From assembly GCA_023515745.1 (NCBI GenBank), contig JALECJ010000254.1:1984001-2048000 (forward strand): a stretch of 64,000 nt of DNA, in the 5' to 3' direction. The DNA comes from Amoeboaphelidium protococcarum. Its lineage: Eukaryota; Aphelidiomycota; Aphelidea. The notes beneath the pieces were generated by a model that did no database searches, was not told the DNA's origin, and saw only the letters and a list, made by a program, of their open reading frames with translations. This document shows positions 50,588 to 62,002 of the stretch, in pieces (position 1 is the first letter of the stretch; the number at the start of each line of letters is the position of its first letter). A program made the position numbers and the translations under genes.

Positions 50588-50900
50588 TGGCGCAGATTGT
50601 CTAGATAAAGAATTCTATCTCTATGCGGACAGGTGCAGAGGGAAGTCTTATTGTTTCAAGTTGAAGCTTTTCCCACTTTTATCGCTTCCGCTCGTCGGCG
50701 TCATTTCTCCCCGTTTAAATCGTCGTTGTTGTTGTTTAAGGAGAAAGAGTGGAACAGTGTTGTTGTCGCTGTAACGTATCTGCATTCATTGAATGTTTCG
50801 CAAAGATAATTAGACATATCGAGTAACCATTTGTGATAATAAAATCAATTCAAATTAGTAAATAATAAATTCTATTTAAAATGATTATATCAGGTGGTAT
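50588..50900. other. TMEM230 upstream region
   Basis: Between the TMEM230 start and the AC40 end (both minus). Contains GTTGTTGTTG and CGTTTCTC patches near 50720-50770. No gene seen. Confidence 0.45.
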
Positions 50901-52184
50901 TCAACTTTACTGCTACTGCGGAACTTTAGCGGGATTACTCTCAAAGTTGCGAAGAGCGTCCACCATCTTTTTGATATCGACGCACTTTTAGTGAAGAATC
51001 TTTGCCGCGTCAATTACAATATCATACGGCTCATCATAGACACCAGTGCTTTCGACATTGAAGATGAAATAATCAGTCTTACGGCCAAGTTTGACTTTAT
51101 CTGCCAGGTTGGCGTGTCGAAATACCTCCCTCGTAACAGTATCATCTCTGGCATTGGCAACGTAGGCGCGATCTCTCTCCACGCCATCAACTTTGACGCG
51201 TTCAATCTCAATAACACCGCGTGGGAAACACTTTAACAACTGATGAGCGTCCTCATCATAGATATCCTATACTATTTCCACGGTAGGTAGTAGGCGATAA
51301 GAGGCAATGGAAACGGGACTAAACTTGGCGTGATCCAAACCGATACCCTTCATAGCATACAGATCGATCGAGATAGACTAGTTGGCACCCAACTTATCCA
51401 ATACAACATCTGGGAATACTGGTCTGACTGCATATTTAATATGAGGCGGTAGCTCGTCATACTCTGCCAGCGAATCTGAGATGGCTTTATGCTCAGGCTT
51501 ATTATTCGCCTATTCAACGTATGCGACAAACTCTTCAGCCTTCTTCTTCCAATAATCAGAAAATAGACCAACACCACGCTATTCTTCCAGCTCCTACTAA
51601 GCTTGTTAAAAGTAAGATACCTAATCAGCATACGGAATCCATCTCATCTGAACCGCAGTGACATTCTCACTCTGGTAAAATCTGAGCTACTTCTTACTTC
51701 TAACATTGGCCACACTGGAAGCCGGGCCTCCAGCAGTGGTGTTGCCTAGATGAGGAGGTGCAGCGATATATCTCAACTTGAACACCAGCGTGTTTCTATC
51801 AGTGTTAGGCTCATCGGGATTAGTCTCTGGATCAGATTCTCGATATGGATCACGAATGAATTAGAAAAGGTGTGGATTATGCTTGATCGGAGTAAGTCCA
51901 ATTCTATGAGCCAGGAGTTCATCAGCCATTACACCAGTATTATCAGTGAAAAAGCATTTCTCAATACACATTGTCGGCACTTCACCAATCATGATACGTC
52001 TGATAGCGTTGGCAAATGACGCGTCAACACCGACTAGATCAAATTAAAATGCTTCCGGAGAGCAAAACTTGTAAGTGAGCTAAACTCTGTCCTTAAATCT
52101 ATCCGAGAATGGTGTATCACTTTAAGCGGTGGTGCATTTCTCGGTAGATATATGATCCGCATGCAAATTGACTTTATTGGTCAT
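50901..52184 (-). CDS. POLR1C: RNA polymerase I/III subunit AC40
   Basis: 427 residues, the alpha-like subunit common to Pol I and Pol III. The alpha motif reads [34 protein letters not shown], followed by [13 protein letters not shown], the polymerase-subunit dimerisation landmarks. A mid region has [12 protein letters not shown] and the C-terminal strand region [11 protein letters not shown], ending [28 protein letters not shown]. Length (human about 346, yeast 335) is longer because of a Gln/Asn-rich insertion. Starts at ATG 52184 with [13 protein letters not shown] at 50901. Confidence 0.92.
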
Positions 52185-52490
52185 TTTTTAGAATTTTTCT
52201 CGATTTCACAGTCAAAGATAATTTAAGCGAAAAGCCTCTCACTTTACTCTCTCCAGCAAAAAAATGTTAAACGGAAAGAGTAAAGCGACGCCATCAAAAT
52301 CAAGGGGGTTCTTCTCTTTGAAAGGAATTTCATCGGCTCAGATCAGGGGGGTTTATCCGCATCTCTTTACTCAATTCACACTATTTTGTCAACCAACTTA
52401 TTTATTATTGTGTGGGTTTTTTCTTACCTCTTTACCGCTAGTATCTATTGATCATTTTATCCTTAGAAATTCCTGGTAATCTAATAAAGT
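52185..52490. other. Divergent promoter region (AC40 / tetraspanin)
   Basis: Non-coding between divergent starts. A CAATTCACACTATTTTGTC-type AT-rich stretch; a plus-strand frame over 52264-52479 is not homologous to anything I recognise. Confidence 0.45.
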
Positions 52491-53159
52491 ATGCAAAAGA
52501 AGTACGACTCTGTGGTGGCTAAATTGTTTTTGCTGATCTTGAACGTTTTCACTGCCCTCATCGGTGCTGGTATTTTGGCTGTCTCGATTTATGCATTGGT
52601 TGCTCCTGCCGATGCGGTGCTGTCCAAAGCGACTATTCCTGAGTCTTATAGCATTGGCGGTATAGTCATTGGTGGTTTCATGCTGCTGACTGCTCTCGTT
52701 GGATGCTTTGGTTCCAGATCTAGAGGTGTGCTTTTGCTGTATGTGTTTCTTCTCTTGATTCTGATTGCTGGGCAAGTTGCGTTGGGTGTGCTGATAGCTC
52801 GTGGAAATATTAATATCCGCGATGCTGCTTCTGAATTCTGGGGTAACTGGAGTACTGAGCAGCGTGCTAATTTCCAGAATGCTAGGGATTGTTGTGGCTT
52901 TGAGTCTGTTATTGACCGTCAGGCGGTAACTGAGCAGTGTCCAGCGATTGGCATTACCACAAGACCTGCTTGTTTCCCACTTCTTGAGCAGCAGTATCAG
53001 GATTCTCGTAAAACTATCTACATTGTCCTTTTTGCATTGGGTGGTTTCGAAGTGTTGGCTCTCTTTGGATGCTTGTTGATGCTGTGTGGATGTTGCGGCT
53101 AGACAACTTATCGCAAGGAATTGGAGGCTGCTCACAGTTTGAACAGGAACTATCAGTGA
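52491..53159 (+). CDS. Tetraspanin-like membrane protein
   Basis: 222 residues. Four hydrophobic segments at about 10-35, 55-78, 82-105 and 178-205. The large loop between TM3 and TM4 has the tetraspanin signature CCG (RDCCGFES) with further cysteines at QCP and ACFP. The Gly-Cys pattern around TM2 (ALVGCFGSRS) and cysteines at the TM4 end (GCLLMLCGCCG) suit palmitoylation. Ends RNYQ. Likely a plasma-membrane organiser. First of three consecutive surface/secreted genes. Confidence 0.87.
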
Positions 53160-53418
53160 ATACGGAGACATATTGAGCGAGTTAATATTGAATCGAGTTT
53201 TAAAGCACAGTTTTCTTTTAATTTGGATGAAATTTAATTCATGTTACAAGTAACGCGTGATCTCAAGAGCTAACATCTTGATTGGCTTGGCGAGTGGAAA
53301 GTACGACGCTATCAGATTTATTAGTGACGAAAGTGACTTATTCTTCTATATTTGTTTCTATCGTCCATTATATTCATTACTAGCATTAATATTTATTCTT
53401 AATTATATATATATACTT

Positions 53419-54072
53419 ATGGCGCTAGAAATGTCTGTTACATTACTGCAAAACAGGGATAAAAAACTGATTGCCGCTTTGTTGTTTCAAACGCTCGTCT
53501 CGGCTCAAGATCTATCATTGTTCAACAACAACACTGTGTTAGACCCCCTGCTGGCATGGCCACCTATTCTTCTCGATAAACCGATGCCCACTGGCGAAGG
53601 CTTCGGTGACTAATGTGGCATTCACAAGAATTGCCCCTCTGGCCAATGCTGCTCATCATGAAATTACTGCGGCTCTTCGGAGCTGCATTGTTACGCGCCA
53701 TTCTGTGTCTCTGGCTCATGCTCCCAGATTACGTTCAGTGCTGCTAGGCCGGCACTGTTCAGTGGTGCAGAGTGTGGAGTACAGGCGAATGGCAAGAAAT
53801 GCTCCAAGGGCTGCTGTTCAATAAATGGATTCTGTGGTGTCACAGAGGACTACTGCGGAGTAGGCCGATGCTAAGGTGGAGGATGTAATGATCCTCTAAA
53901 TGATCCGCCATATCTCAAAAATACTTCAACCGCGATCGAGTTGATTCCTAAACCTAAAAACAATTCCACCTCGAGTTCTAATGCTGAATCACGACAATCT
54001 TAATTTACATAGACATTATACTTATAGACTTTAATGTGGATCCTTATACTAACGTATTATATAGTTCGATGA
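53419..54072 (+). pseudogene. Secreted chitin-binding (hevein-type) protein with an in-frame TGA
   Basis: Signal peptide (LIAALLFQTLVSAQ) and then two type-1 chitin-binding modules. The first reads CGIHKNCPSGQCCSS-[TGA at 53659-53661]-NYCGSSELHCYAPFC; the spacing requires exactly one residue at the TGA, where family members often have an aromatic residue. The second module, ECGVQANGKKCSKGCCSINGFCGVTEDYCG, is intact, and the frame runs on to TGA 54070. A hydrophobic C terminus (LMWILILTYYIVR) suggests a membrane or GPI anchor. If 53659 is a stop, the gene is broken; otherwise TGA is read through or decoded. Start may be 53431. I list it as a pseudogene only provisionally. Confidence 0.65.
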
Positions 54073-54518
54073 TGATCAAGCAAATGAATGATGAATATAT
54101 TTAGTACTTTGAATGGTACAGATTTTTTGCGTTCTCTAGATAGCGCTTCTCTTTTAGATCCGCGATCATCAATAGTGTTTTATTGTACTTTTGAGTTCAA
54201 TGGGAGGAATGTAAATGATTACAGATTTTAGATTTGAGTATGCTGCTTTTGAGTATCATCAATAGCTATCAGAATGATTTCTAATGCATCGATCTTTTAC
54301 CGCGATACTATTCGCAACTAAATTTGTGTAACGTTAAATCACAAGGTGACGTGTAACATAGTGACTGCTCGTGTAACGTTACAGCTGCATTGGCGTATGA
54401 CCGTTAATTAAGTTCACCCTCGGTTTACAATCTCTTCTTTTCCTCTTTGTAATACGAATTTAATCGATTGAATAAAATATATATATATATAGTACAATAG
54501 AATCTAATAAAACAAACA
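54073..54518. other. Intergenic upstream of secreted gene
   Basis: AT-rich, with a TATATATATATA run at 54478-54490 about 30 bases before the ATG, a candidate core promoter. A pair of similar 'CGTGTAACGTTA...' words occurs near 54330 and 54370 (GTAACGTTA). No gene seen. Confidence 0.5.
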
Positions 54519-55127
54519 ATGATGAAATCTGTAATTGTGTCAATCTTGATCGCTGCCTTGTCGCGCGCTGTTCCTGTTTACTAGCCTTTGGATCAGCAAC
54601 CTGGTGATAATCCTACTCTTTTGGGCCATTCTCCTGGCATTGGTGAGGAGCTGACCACGCAAACTATTGCTCCATAGTTTTCGCTGTTGCAAATCTTCCG
54701 CACTGATGGTGTATCAGTTGATCATGAAGGCAATCTGATCCACTATCCGAAGAAGTATGCTAATATGCCGATGACCTGTAATGGCATAGCCACTGCTGGT
54801 ACTATCTGGCAGGAGCGATCTGAGGTCACTAATGTTTATGCTGAGTTCAAGGACATGGCTTATAAAATTGGATTCTCTACCAACGCGTCTGAGCCATTCA
54901 CTCTGACCAGATATGACCGTATGGTAATCATGCCTGAGTAGCTGCAGAGAATTTAGAATGCTCTGAACAAAGCCAGTGAATCCAACAACTCTTCCGCTCC
55001 TGCACCTGCCACTACGGAATAGGAACTTTGTGAGGTTCGTCTTGATGAAAACTGGGCAACTCTCGTGAACAAGGTTGGCTGTGCATTTGCCAACAATGAA
55101 GTTGATACTTATCGCAGATCCGACTGA
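54519..55127 (+). CDS. Secreted protein of unknown family
   Basis: 202 residues. Signal peptide at 1-18 (MMKSVIVSILIAALSRAVP). Body: MPMTCNGIATAGTIWQERSEVTNVYAEFKDMAYKIGFSTN, later ELCEVRLDENWATLVNKVGCAFAN. Three Cys; no repeat or catalytic motif recognised. The tail is Asn/Asp-rich. Small, probably extracellular. Start at the first of two tandem ATGs. Confidence 0.6.
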
Positions 55128-55346
55128 TTGAGAATAATATTTTTGACTAATGAAAATAATAATATGAATGAATAACAATTTGTTTCAGAGGCGCCATGCT
55201 TTTTTAATCAGTGTTTTTGATTCTCATATTAAGTACCACCTTTCCTTAAACTTACACTGTCCTTCAAACGAGATGTTCTTAGCCCGATCGAGGCTCAGTA
55301 AATCGCGATTGTTCTTGAAGACGCTTGTAAGAACGCGGATTAGCAG

Positions 55347-56396
55347 ATGACGACTGAATTCAAGACTAAGATTGTAGTGAGAAGGCTCCCGCCTAATTTA
55401 CCCGAGTCTGTATTTAAAACAACCATACAATAATGGATGTCTAGAGTAAATTATTTCCGTTATTGTCCTGGCTCACTGGTGAGTGAAGGTGTCAACTAGC
55501 ATAGCAGGGCATACTTGAATTTTGTTGATTCCCAGTCTGTGATAGAGTTCTCGCGTGTTTTCAATGGCTGGCAGTTTAGAAATAAATAGGGATAGGTTCA
55601 CGTTGCTGTAGTTGAGTATGCGCCGTGTTAAGATGTTCCACCGGGTGATTAAGTCGTAGAAGATGCTTATAAGATCATGTCTGCAGGTGAGTTTGAAAAG
55701 CACGCCTCTGAATCTATGCCGGAGTATATGAAATTCATTCTTAATCTCAAAGATCTCAGTTAAGGTATCTCCCCTCTGTATGCTGGTTTATCCACAAAAA
55801 ACACCGACAAGAAGACTGAACCTGTTAATGAAGAAAAACTACCCGTAAAGACGCCCCTACTGCAGTTTATCACTTAGAGAATATCGTCAAAATAATCTAA
55901 AAGGAGTAGGAAGAAGGATAAGAAGAAGAAATCTGGTGCTACCAAGGATGGTATTAATAAGCAGAATAGTGTAAAGTAAGGATCTTAGAATTCCAAGTAG
56001 TCTAAAGATACGCAGAAACAGTCTCAGAGTGGAGGTAACTAATAATCGCCTCCAGTTACATCGGGCTCTTAACCGGCAAGAGGATCAATTTTGCAAATTC
56101 CGAGTGAGAAACGTTAAAATCGCGGTCGTGGCAAGGGACGTGGTGGCGCTAATGTTGGCGGTAATATGGATGGTGTTTAATCAATACCAAACTCTTAAGA
56201 GAATCCTCCGAAATAATAACAGTAATAGTAGCAGAAATAGTAGAAACGGTAAGACACTAGTAATAATAAAAGTTGGGAAACTTCAGACACGTAGCATAAC
56301 CATCCACGTAATAAGTCTTAAAGAGGGAGGAGTAGAGGCAGAGGCAGAGGAAGAGGCGGTGGGCCAAAGTCTAGCGGTTAAAGTGAATAGACATGA
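55347..56396 (+). CDS. UPF3: UPF3 nonsense-mediated decay factor
   Basis: 349 residues. The RNP-like UPF3 domain is at the N terminus: TKIVVRRLPPNLPESVFKTTI, then FNGWQFRNKQGQVHVAVVEYAPCQDVP (family motif YxAxVEYAPxQ). A Lys-rich stretch (KRSRKKDKKKKSG) and a Gln-rich region follow, then an RGG-like basic C terminus (RGRGKGRGG, RGRSRGRGRGRGGG). The protein links the exon junction complex to UPF2. In a genome where two nonsense codons are sense, its action depends only on UGA. Intact. Confidence 0.9.
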
Positions 56397-56591
56397 TTCT
56401 TCGAGTAGATCTTCTACCGTGTATGAATTTATTATCTTTTGTATTTCTTTCCACAATGTGATCATTTTTATCGTTCATTCAAAATTGTTTCGTCTTTCTT
56501 GATTTGGAGTGATTTTATCGCCTGCAATTTTCCGTTTTATTATCGAGTTTTGTGAAACCGTTTCTGCATTACATCTTCAAAAATTGAAACA

Positions 56592-59500
56592 ATGGATGTA
56601 TCAACGTTGTAGGGTGGCTCTAGAAGCTCTCTTACAGCTATAAAGAGTAACGATAATTTGGTGGGGCCAGATTAAGAGCAAGAAGGCGTCTAATTTGGTC
56701 AGTCAGAGTTGGTATTCAAGACACAGCCTCTCAATAACAGTAACTACATCTTGGATCATCAGTAGGATTATCCAATGGAGGTTGATTTGAACACTTTGAC
56801 CATAAGTTCCAACATTTTGCAGTATCTTATATCTAAAGATTATCTTTTGAGTGCACTTGAATTCTTTACCGAGCTCTCAGAAGATGGTGTCCAGATCAGA
56901 TAGTATAAGGAGTATTTTGCCAATCATCGCAATTTTGAGGTTGGTTCGATGGGACGTTATCGCGGCCATCCTAGAAATGCTAGTGATATGTCCGCTAGAT
57001 CTGTTGGTCATGGACGTTTTGCGAGTGATCTCACTGGTAATGATGTCGACACCTTATCTTCGCTGGAGGATAGCAAGTCTAAACAGAGTGAAAGCGTTTC
57101 AATGTCTGAACTCCCGCCGTTCAATAATGATTATGTGGCATCACTGGAGTCTGATCTTGCGTCTCTGAGGACTGAGAATGATAATTTAAGGAAGAAGTTG
57201 GAAGCTTTATAACAGTCTATGTAGTCTGTATAAGCATCTTCTGGGAAAGATGTCAATCTGATCAAGTAGGATATTGCAGGGTTGAGCAGTTAAACTTAAT
57301 ATGTTGCATCTGCACCATCGGCATCTGCATCTCAAACTCCGTAGAGATAGCCAATTCTCAGTTCTAGATTGTAAAGAAGATTACTGAATTACATGGTCAA
57401 CCAATTCCTGGTAAAGAATGGCTGGAAAATGACATCTGCAACGTTCCTTGAGGAAATTGAAGACTTTGGACCTGGTCATTACGATGATTCCTTGTATAAA
57501 GCCTTTGAGTAAATTCCGTCGTTGAATGAAGTTTTTAACGCTTGGCTCAACTCTTTGGCGAAGTCATCAACTCCCATAGCTCTGTCTGCATATGGAGGTA
57601 ATGAAGAGCACTTCTCCAGTAGCTTCGCTGGTACTATTCCTGATTCCTCAACACCTGTGAATCTTGCCAGAAGTCGAGTTCGATCCGATAGTAAATCGTC
57701 TGTTGTTTCAATCTCTGAGACTATTAGAAGAGATTTGGCTGATGTGCAAATTTATGGTCAAATCAGCTAACCTGCGCAATTTAATCGTAGGCAGGATAAT
57801 AGAGCTCCGTCATCTGATGCATAGTCTCTGATAGCTCGTGATAATAAACTAGCGTTATCTTTGCCTGTACAAATCGTTAATAGCAAAGAAGACTATGTGA
57901 ATAAATCTACGTACAGCTAATTGTTGCATCGATTTTATGAGTTGCACACTTAATCTGCAGCTGTTAATCAAGCCACTACAGTTTTTGGTTCAAGATCTTT
58001 GGTGCATTCGCTCACTGACAATTTGGGTGAAATTGTGGCCAATACTCTACTGACTAAGAGAGAATAGTTGATGGAATTATTATTTTTGGTACTTTCTGTT
58101 TGTCCTAATGATTAAGATCAAGATAAACTTATCAAGACGCTATTGACTTTGATCAGAAAGCCGGATGAGCGGTAAAGAACCGTGGTGTGTCAAGGATTTG
58201 ATAAATTGACCCATATTCTTGGCTCATCTGGACACACTATGGCTGACAAGGTGGTACAGAATTGTGTGATTGAACTTGCCGGAACCAAGTTTATTGAGCG
58301 CAAAGTGCTGGCGACTGAGATATGTGGCGCGTTGGCTCCCTATTTAGAGCGTAAGGACAGTCTCATTGATTCTGCTCGATTTCTCTGTGCTTGTATGGAT
58401 GAGTAAGACAGTTCTCTTCTTCAGTTTCATGCTGTTAAAAGTTTGGCGGCAGTTTTGGATGGTGCGATGCGTGATGAACTGTCATCGCATGATTTCAATC
58501 CTATAGTATCTCTGCTTTATCCATTTTTGGAAAAGGCTCTGGACAGTGTCAGCTTGGATGTTGTCAGTATCACTAATGAGGTGTTCTGTGGTGTGCTATT
58601 TGAATTTTTAAGTCACTGCCAATTGCTTAAATAACATGGCGGACAGCAGCTTTTTGATTGTGTTTAGCAAATATCATAGTCTATTGAGGGGTATTTTGGT
58701 GAGAATATTGATGCAGTGTTAGATCCTGCTTCCTAATATAAGATTTCTCGCTACGCCAAATTGCTCTAAAAAGCGATTCCAGATATGCACAAAACAATGC
58801 TTGCGTCATCTCCTTGGGCTGAAGATGGTGTCAAGTTAAAAGATACAGACGCTGATGATGGTATAGGCCAGGACATTGATTTGAAAGCTCTCTCTGTTAA
58901 GTTTAATACAAGTCTTGTAAATGCTGAAGGTATTGTTTGGCCAGCGATGGTGTTTTGTACTCAATCGTTTGTCACTCTGTTGATATAGCTGTTGAGCAAG
59001 TGCAATCCTAATAATGTCGTTGCGGCTAGTGAATTGTCGCGAGTTTTGTTGCGGTTTTGTTCTGAATTTGGACACGTTGTCACAGATTACTACGTGAAGA
59101 CTTACTTTGTAGATATTGTGGACGTGAAGCTGGTGACATTTCGCACAGAGAATCGTATCATTCCGTTGTTTTGTGGATATATTCCAGCATTGAGGTAGCC
59201 AGTTAAGATCTATGCCGAGTAGCTGGAAAGATTGCTATGTCTCTGGTCCAGTTCATAGGCTCTTTAGACTTCTAAACTTTGTCTTTTACGGCAAGCCGTA
59301 TCTAACCTTTTGCAGTCTGACAAATCATTCGTAGAGCCTTCTCTTGATGTTTGCTCGAAGCTTGCGGATACTGATAATACTGACGTCAAATTGTAGATAA
59401 GCTCCCTCCTCTCCACAATAGTTCCTCATTTATCACAGGAGTTGCTTTTGAGTAAGCTGGTACCTGTGCTGTTATAGTTGATCAATGATGCCGACCGAAA

Positions 59501-60971
59501 AGTTCGAATTTCAGCCATATCCACCATCACCACCTTGTTGGAAATTGCTGGTAGGAATACAGAGCTGTTAGAGAGACTTGAGATTCAGATCGCCAATTTC
59601 CTATTTGACTCTGTGCCACTCATTTAGCTTGAGACGCTGAAGGCTATTGCACTCACTGTTTTGTACGTGGATGAATCTTTCAGAGACAACTTTATACTTC
59701 CAGCAATGGCGCGATGGTGCGCGAATGAACTAAAGTAAAAAAAGGGTTCAACTGCTGAGGATAGAGATTGGACATTGAAGTTGATTTAGTCTGTCTTATA
59801 GATTTATCAAGGATTGACTAATGTATAAGCAAGAGAATAGTAGGTTTAGACTTACATTCTGCCGTCATTGAGTGCAATTATGCAGCATCTTTAAGCTGTA
59901 ATGGGTGAAGAAAAGCCTAACGCTATGCAATAACAGTCTTAGATTTAGGATGAGTCTGCCAGGGGAGCCGATATAAATCTGTTAATTTGGGTCTAAAAGT
60001 TAATATCTGAGTTTTCGCGAATGGTGACACCAAGTCAAGAGTCGCCTGTAGATAATCTCAATTTAAGCATTGCGGGGAAAGATAAAGCTAAAGCTGTGCT
60101 GAAACCTTCATAAAGCCTGTTGGCCAATCTTCTGCGTCTCGATACAGTAGAGACGCCTACTTCCAAGGCTGTAACTGGAGTAAACTTTTAAACTCTACTG
60201 TCTGCATCAACACCAAAGAGTGTCTCTCCTAGTACAGCAAAGTAAACCACTGGAAATGCAGAGTCAGATAGTGTCAGCCGCAAGTTGGGCGCAGCTTTCT
60301 TTACTAGTAAGTTGTTCTCAAAGTTCTCTGACAAGCTGACAGTTGCAGCTGCTCCTCCATCAATTCCAGTGGCACCTCCTCAATAGTAGTAATAATAATA
60401 GCAAGTAGATCAGAAATCTAATGAAAACAATCAAAGCAAGTAATTGCCTGAGTTGCCGCTTGATATTGGGTCTACTCCTCAGTAAGCTCATTAAATGTCT
60501 GGATCTGTGCAAAATACTCAGGCTAAAGTTGAAGATAAATTGACATAAATTGCTGAGAACGTACGTGTTTTGGATTCTTAGGAAGTGAAGGATTAGCCCC
60601 ATGTTGCCTTCAAAGACCCTTTACCTATGCCACAGGTTCAACAATAGCTAAACTCTGACAACTCTGATGCAGTGATTAAGCCAAAAGAGCCTTCCAACAA
60701 AGATTCGCTGATACCAGTTATCAATCGAAATAGATCCAAGACCAAGAATTTGTTTGATATTGATGAGGCAGATCTGATGAATATGTCAACTTCCGCGCAT
60801 ATCTCAAGTCCACTATTGCAAGCTGCAGCAGAGCTTAGTCGAATGCGCGCCGATTCAGAACTGTCGAAGGAGCACGTTGTAGAAGCTCCTCCCAGAGTTC
60901 CCAGCGTGGTATCTGAAGCACAAGGCAACAGTGAGTCGAAAGCATTAAGTATGCAGTCTTTAAATAAATGA
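56592..60971 (+). CDS. RELCH: RELCH-like LisH/coiled-coil/HEAT protein
   Basis: 1459 residues. Two LisH-like helices pairs (about 76-95: ILQYLISKDYLLSALEFFTEL; about 258-280: LNYMVNQFLVKNGWKMTSATFLEEIE) flank a coiled coil (about 175-230), and residues 420-1100 form a HEAT-like helical array (PNDQDQDKLIKTLLTLIRKPDERQR is the family landmark, followed by TALEFIERKVLATEICGALAP-type helices). RELCH binds RAB11 and OSBP and moves cholesterol from recycling endosomes to the trans-Golgi. The last 300 residues are Ser/Gln-rich. Ends in TGA TGA. Confidence 0.85.
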
Positions 60972-61248
60972 TGATGTTGATGCTTTTATATCACATTTTT
61001 GTTTGATGCGTCATACACGTTAAGTTCAGCTTCTCTCATCAATCGTTTCCGCAAACATTTGTGTTGTTTCAGCCGCGTCGCCATGACATTGCCAAGCGGA
61101 ATAAGCACTCGATTGTTTACCATCACAACATAAATGCAAGCAAGGTACCTACCTACTTTGCATAGGTCTTTCTCATCCTTCCAGAGATTGAACAAAGTTT
61201 ATATTCCCCCGATTAAATCCCTTGTATAAACTTTAAATACTGCAAAAT
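60972..61248. other. Intergenic between RELCH and second LEA2 gene
   Basis: A minus-strand frame here (60986-61195) runs into the RELCH tail when TAA is Gln, so it is not a separate gene. Nothing else seen. Confidence 0.45.
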
Positions 61249-61827
61249 ATGGGCGCTGGAGGCGAAGGCAAATCAAGTTGGAAGCGAACTGTCTGCTTAT
61301 CTGTGTGTTGTTTATTCGTGCTGCTTATCATTGGCATTGGTATCGCTGCGGCTATCATTGGAACCAGATTCTAAATGCCATCCACCACTATCCAATCTAT
61401 GGACTCTACTAACAATGCTTCCGTGTCTGGCACACAGTTCTAAGCGCAGTACAAGATTACTACGCAGATTGTTAACAATAACATGTTTGATATTCTGATC
61501 AGCGAGGCGGTCGTTAATACTTACTTGAATTAGACTTACTTTTTCGGTAAAGGAGTGAATAATGACTTTAATATGCCGCGCGATGGAGTGGCAGTTAATC
61601 TGACTACTGTTATTAATGGCGAATGGGACAGCAGCACTGACAATGGCAAGAGTGTCAGCAGCTATATCAAGCAAGAGTGTGGCCTTCTTGGTAGTGGTAA
61701 ACTCAATGTTTATTACACCATTGACGTGTCAGTCAAAGCGTTCATGATCGGTCCGTTCAAGATTAACTAAATAACCGGTAACACTCAAGCACCATGTCCT
61801 TTTAACGTGATTAGCATAGTAATATGA
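61249..61827 (+). CDS. LEA2-like single-pass membrane protein (paralogue B)
   Basis: 192 residues. Basic head with Gly (MGAGGEGKSSWKR), TM at about 14-38 (TVCLSVCCLFVLLIIGIGIAAAIIG), then a beta-rich exterior domain: QYKITTQIVNNNMFDILISEAVVNTYLNQT, and YYTIDVSVKAFMIGPFKINQI. The domain design (strand of long-short repeats after a TM) mirrors that of the gene at 33116 with a shorter cytosolic head; the pair probably belongs to one LEA2/DUF3712-like family. Function unknown; MGxGG may be N-myristoylated. Confidence 0.6.
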
Positions 61828-62002
61828 GAGTCGCAATGATGGAGAGATGACATATTATTATGATGAATGATGTTTAATGAATAAGTTTGATAATGACTAT
61901 ACACTTTCTTTTTTTCTGCTAATGCATTACTAATTCACATTGCCTTCCGTAATCATTATAATCAAATTCAGTCAACCAGAGCACTAGGAAATTACACACA
62001 TC

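Noticed and set aside
60986-61195. Minus-strand frame of 69 residues, basic, ribosomal-protein-like
   Set aside because: With TAA as Gln it has no stop before it runs into the RELCH coding region; no family match and no clear splice sites.
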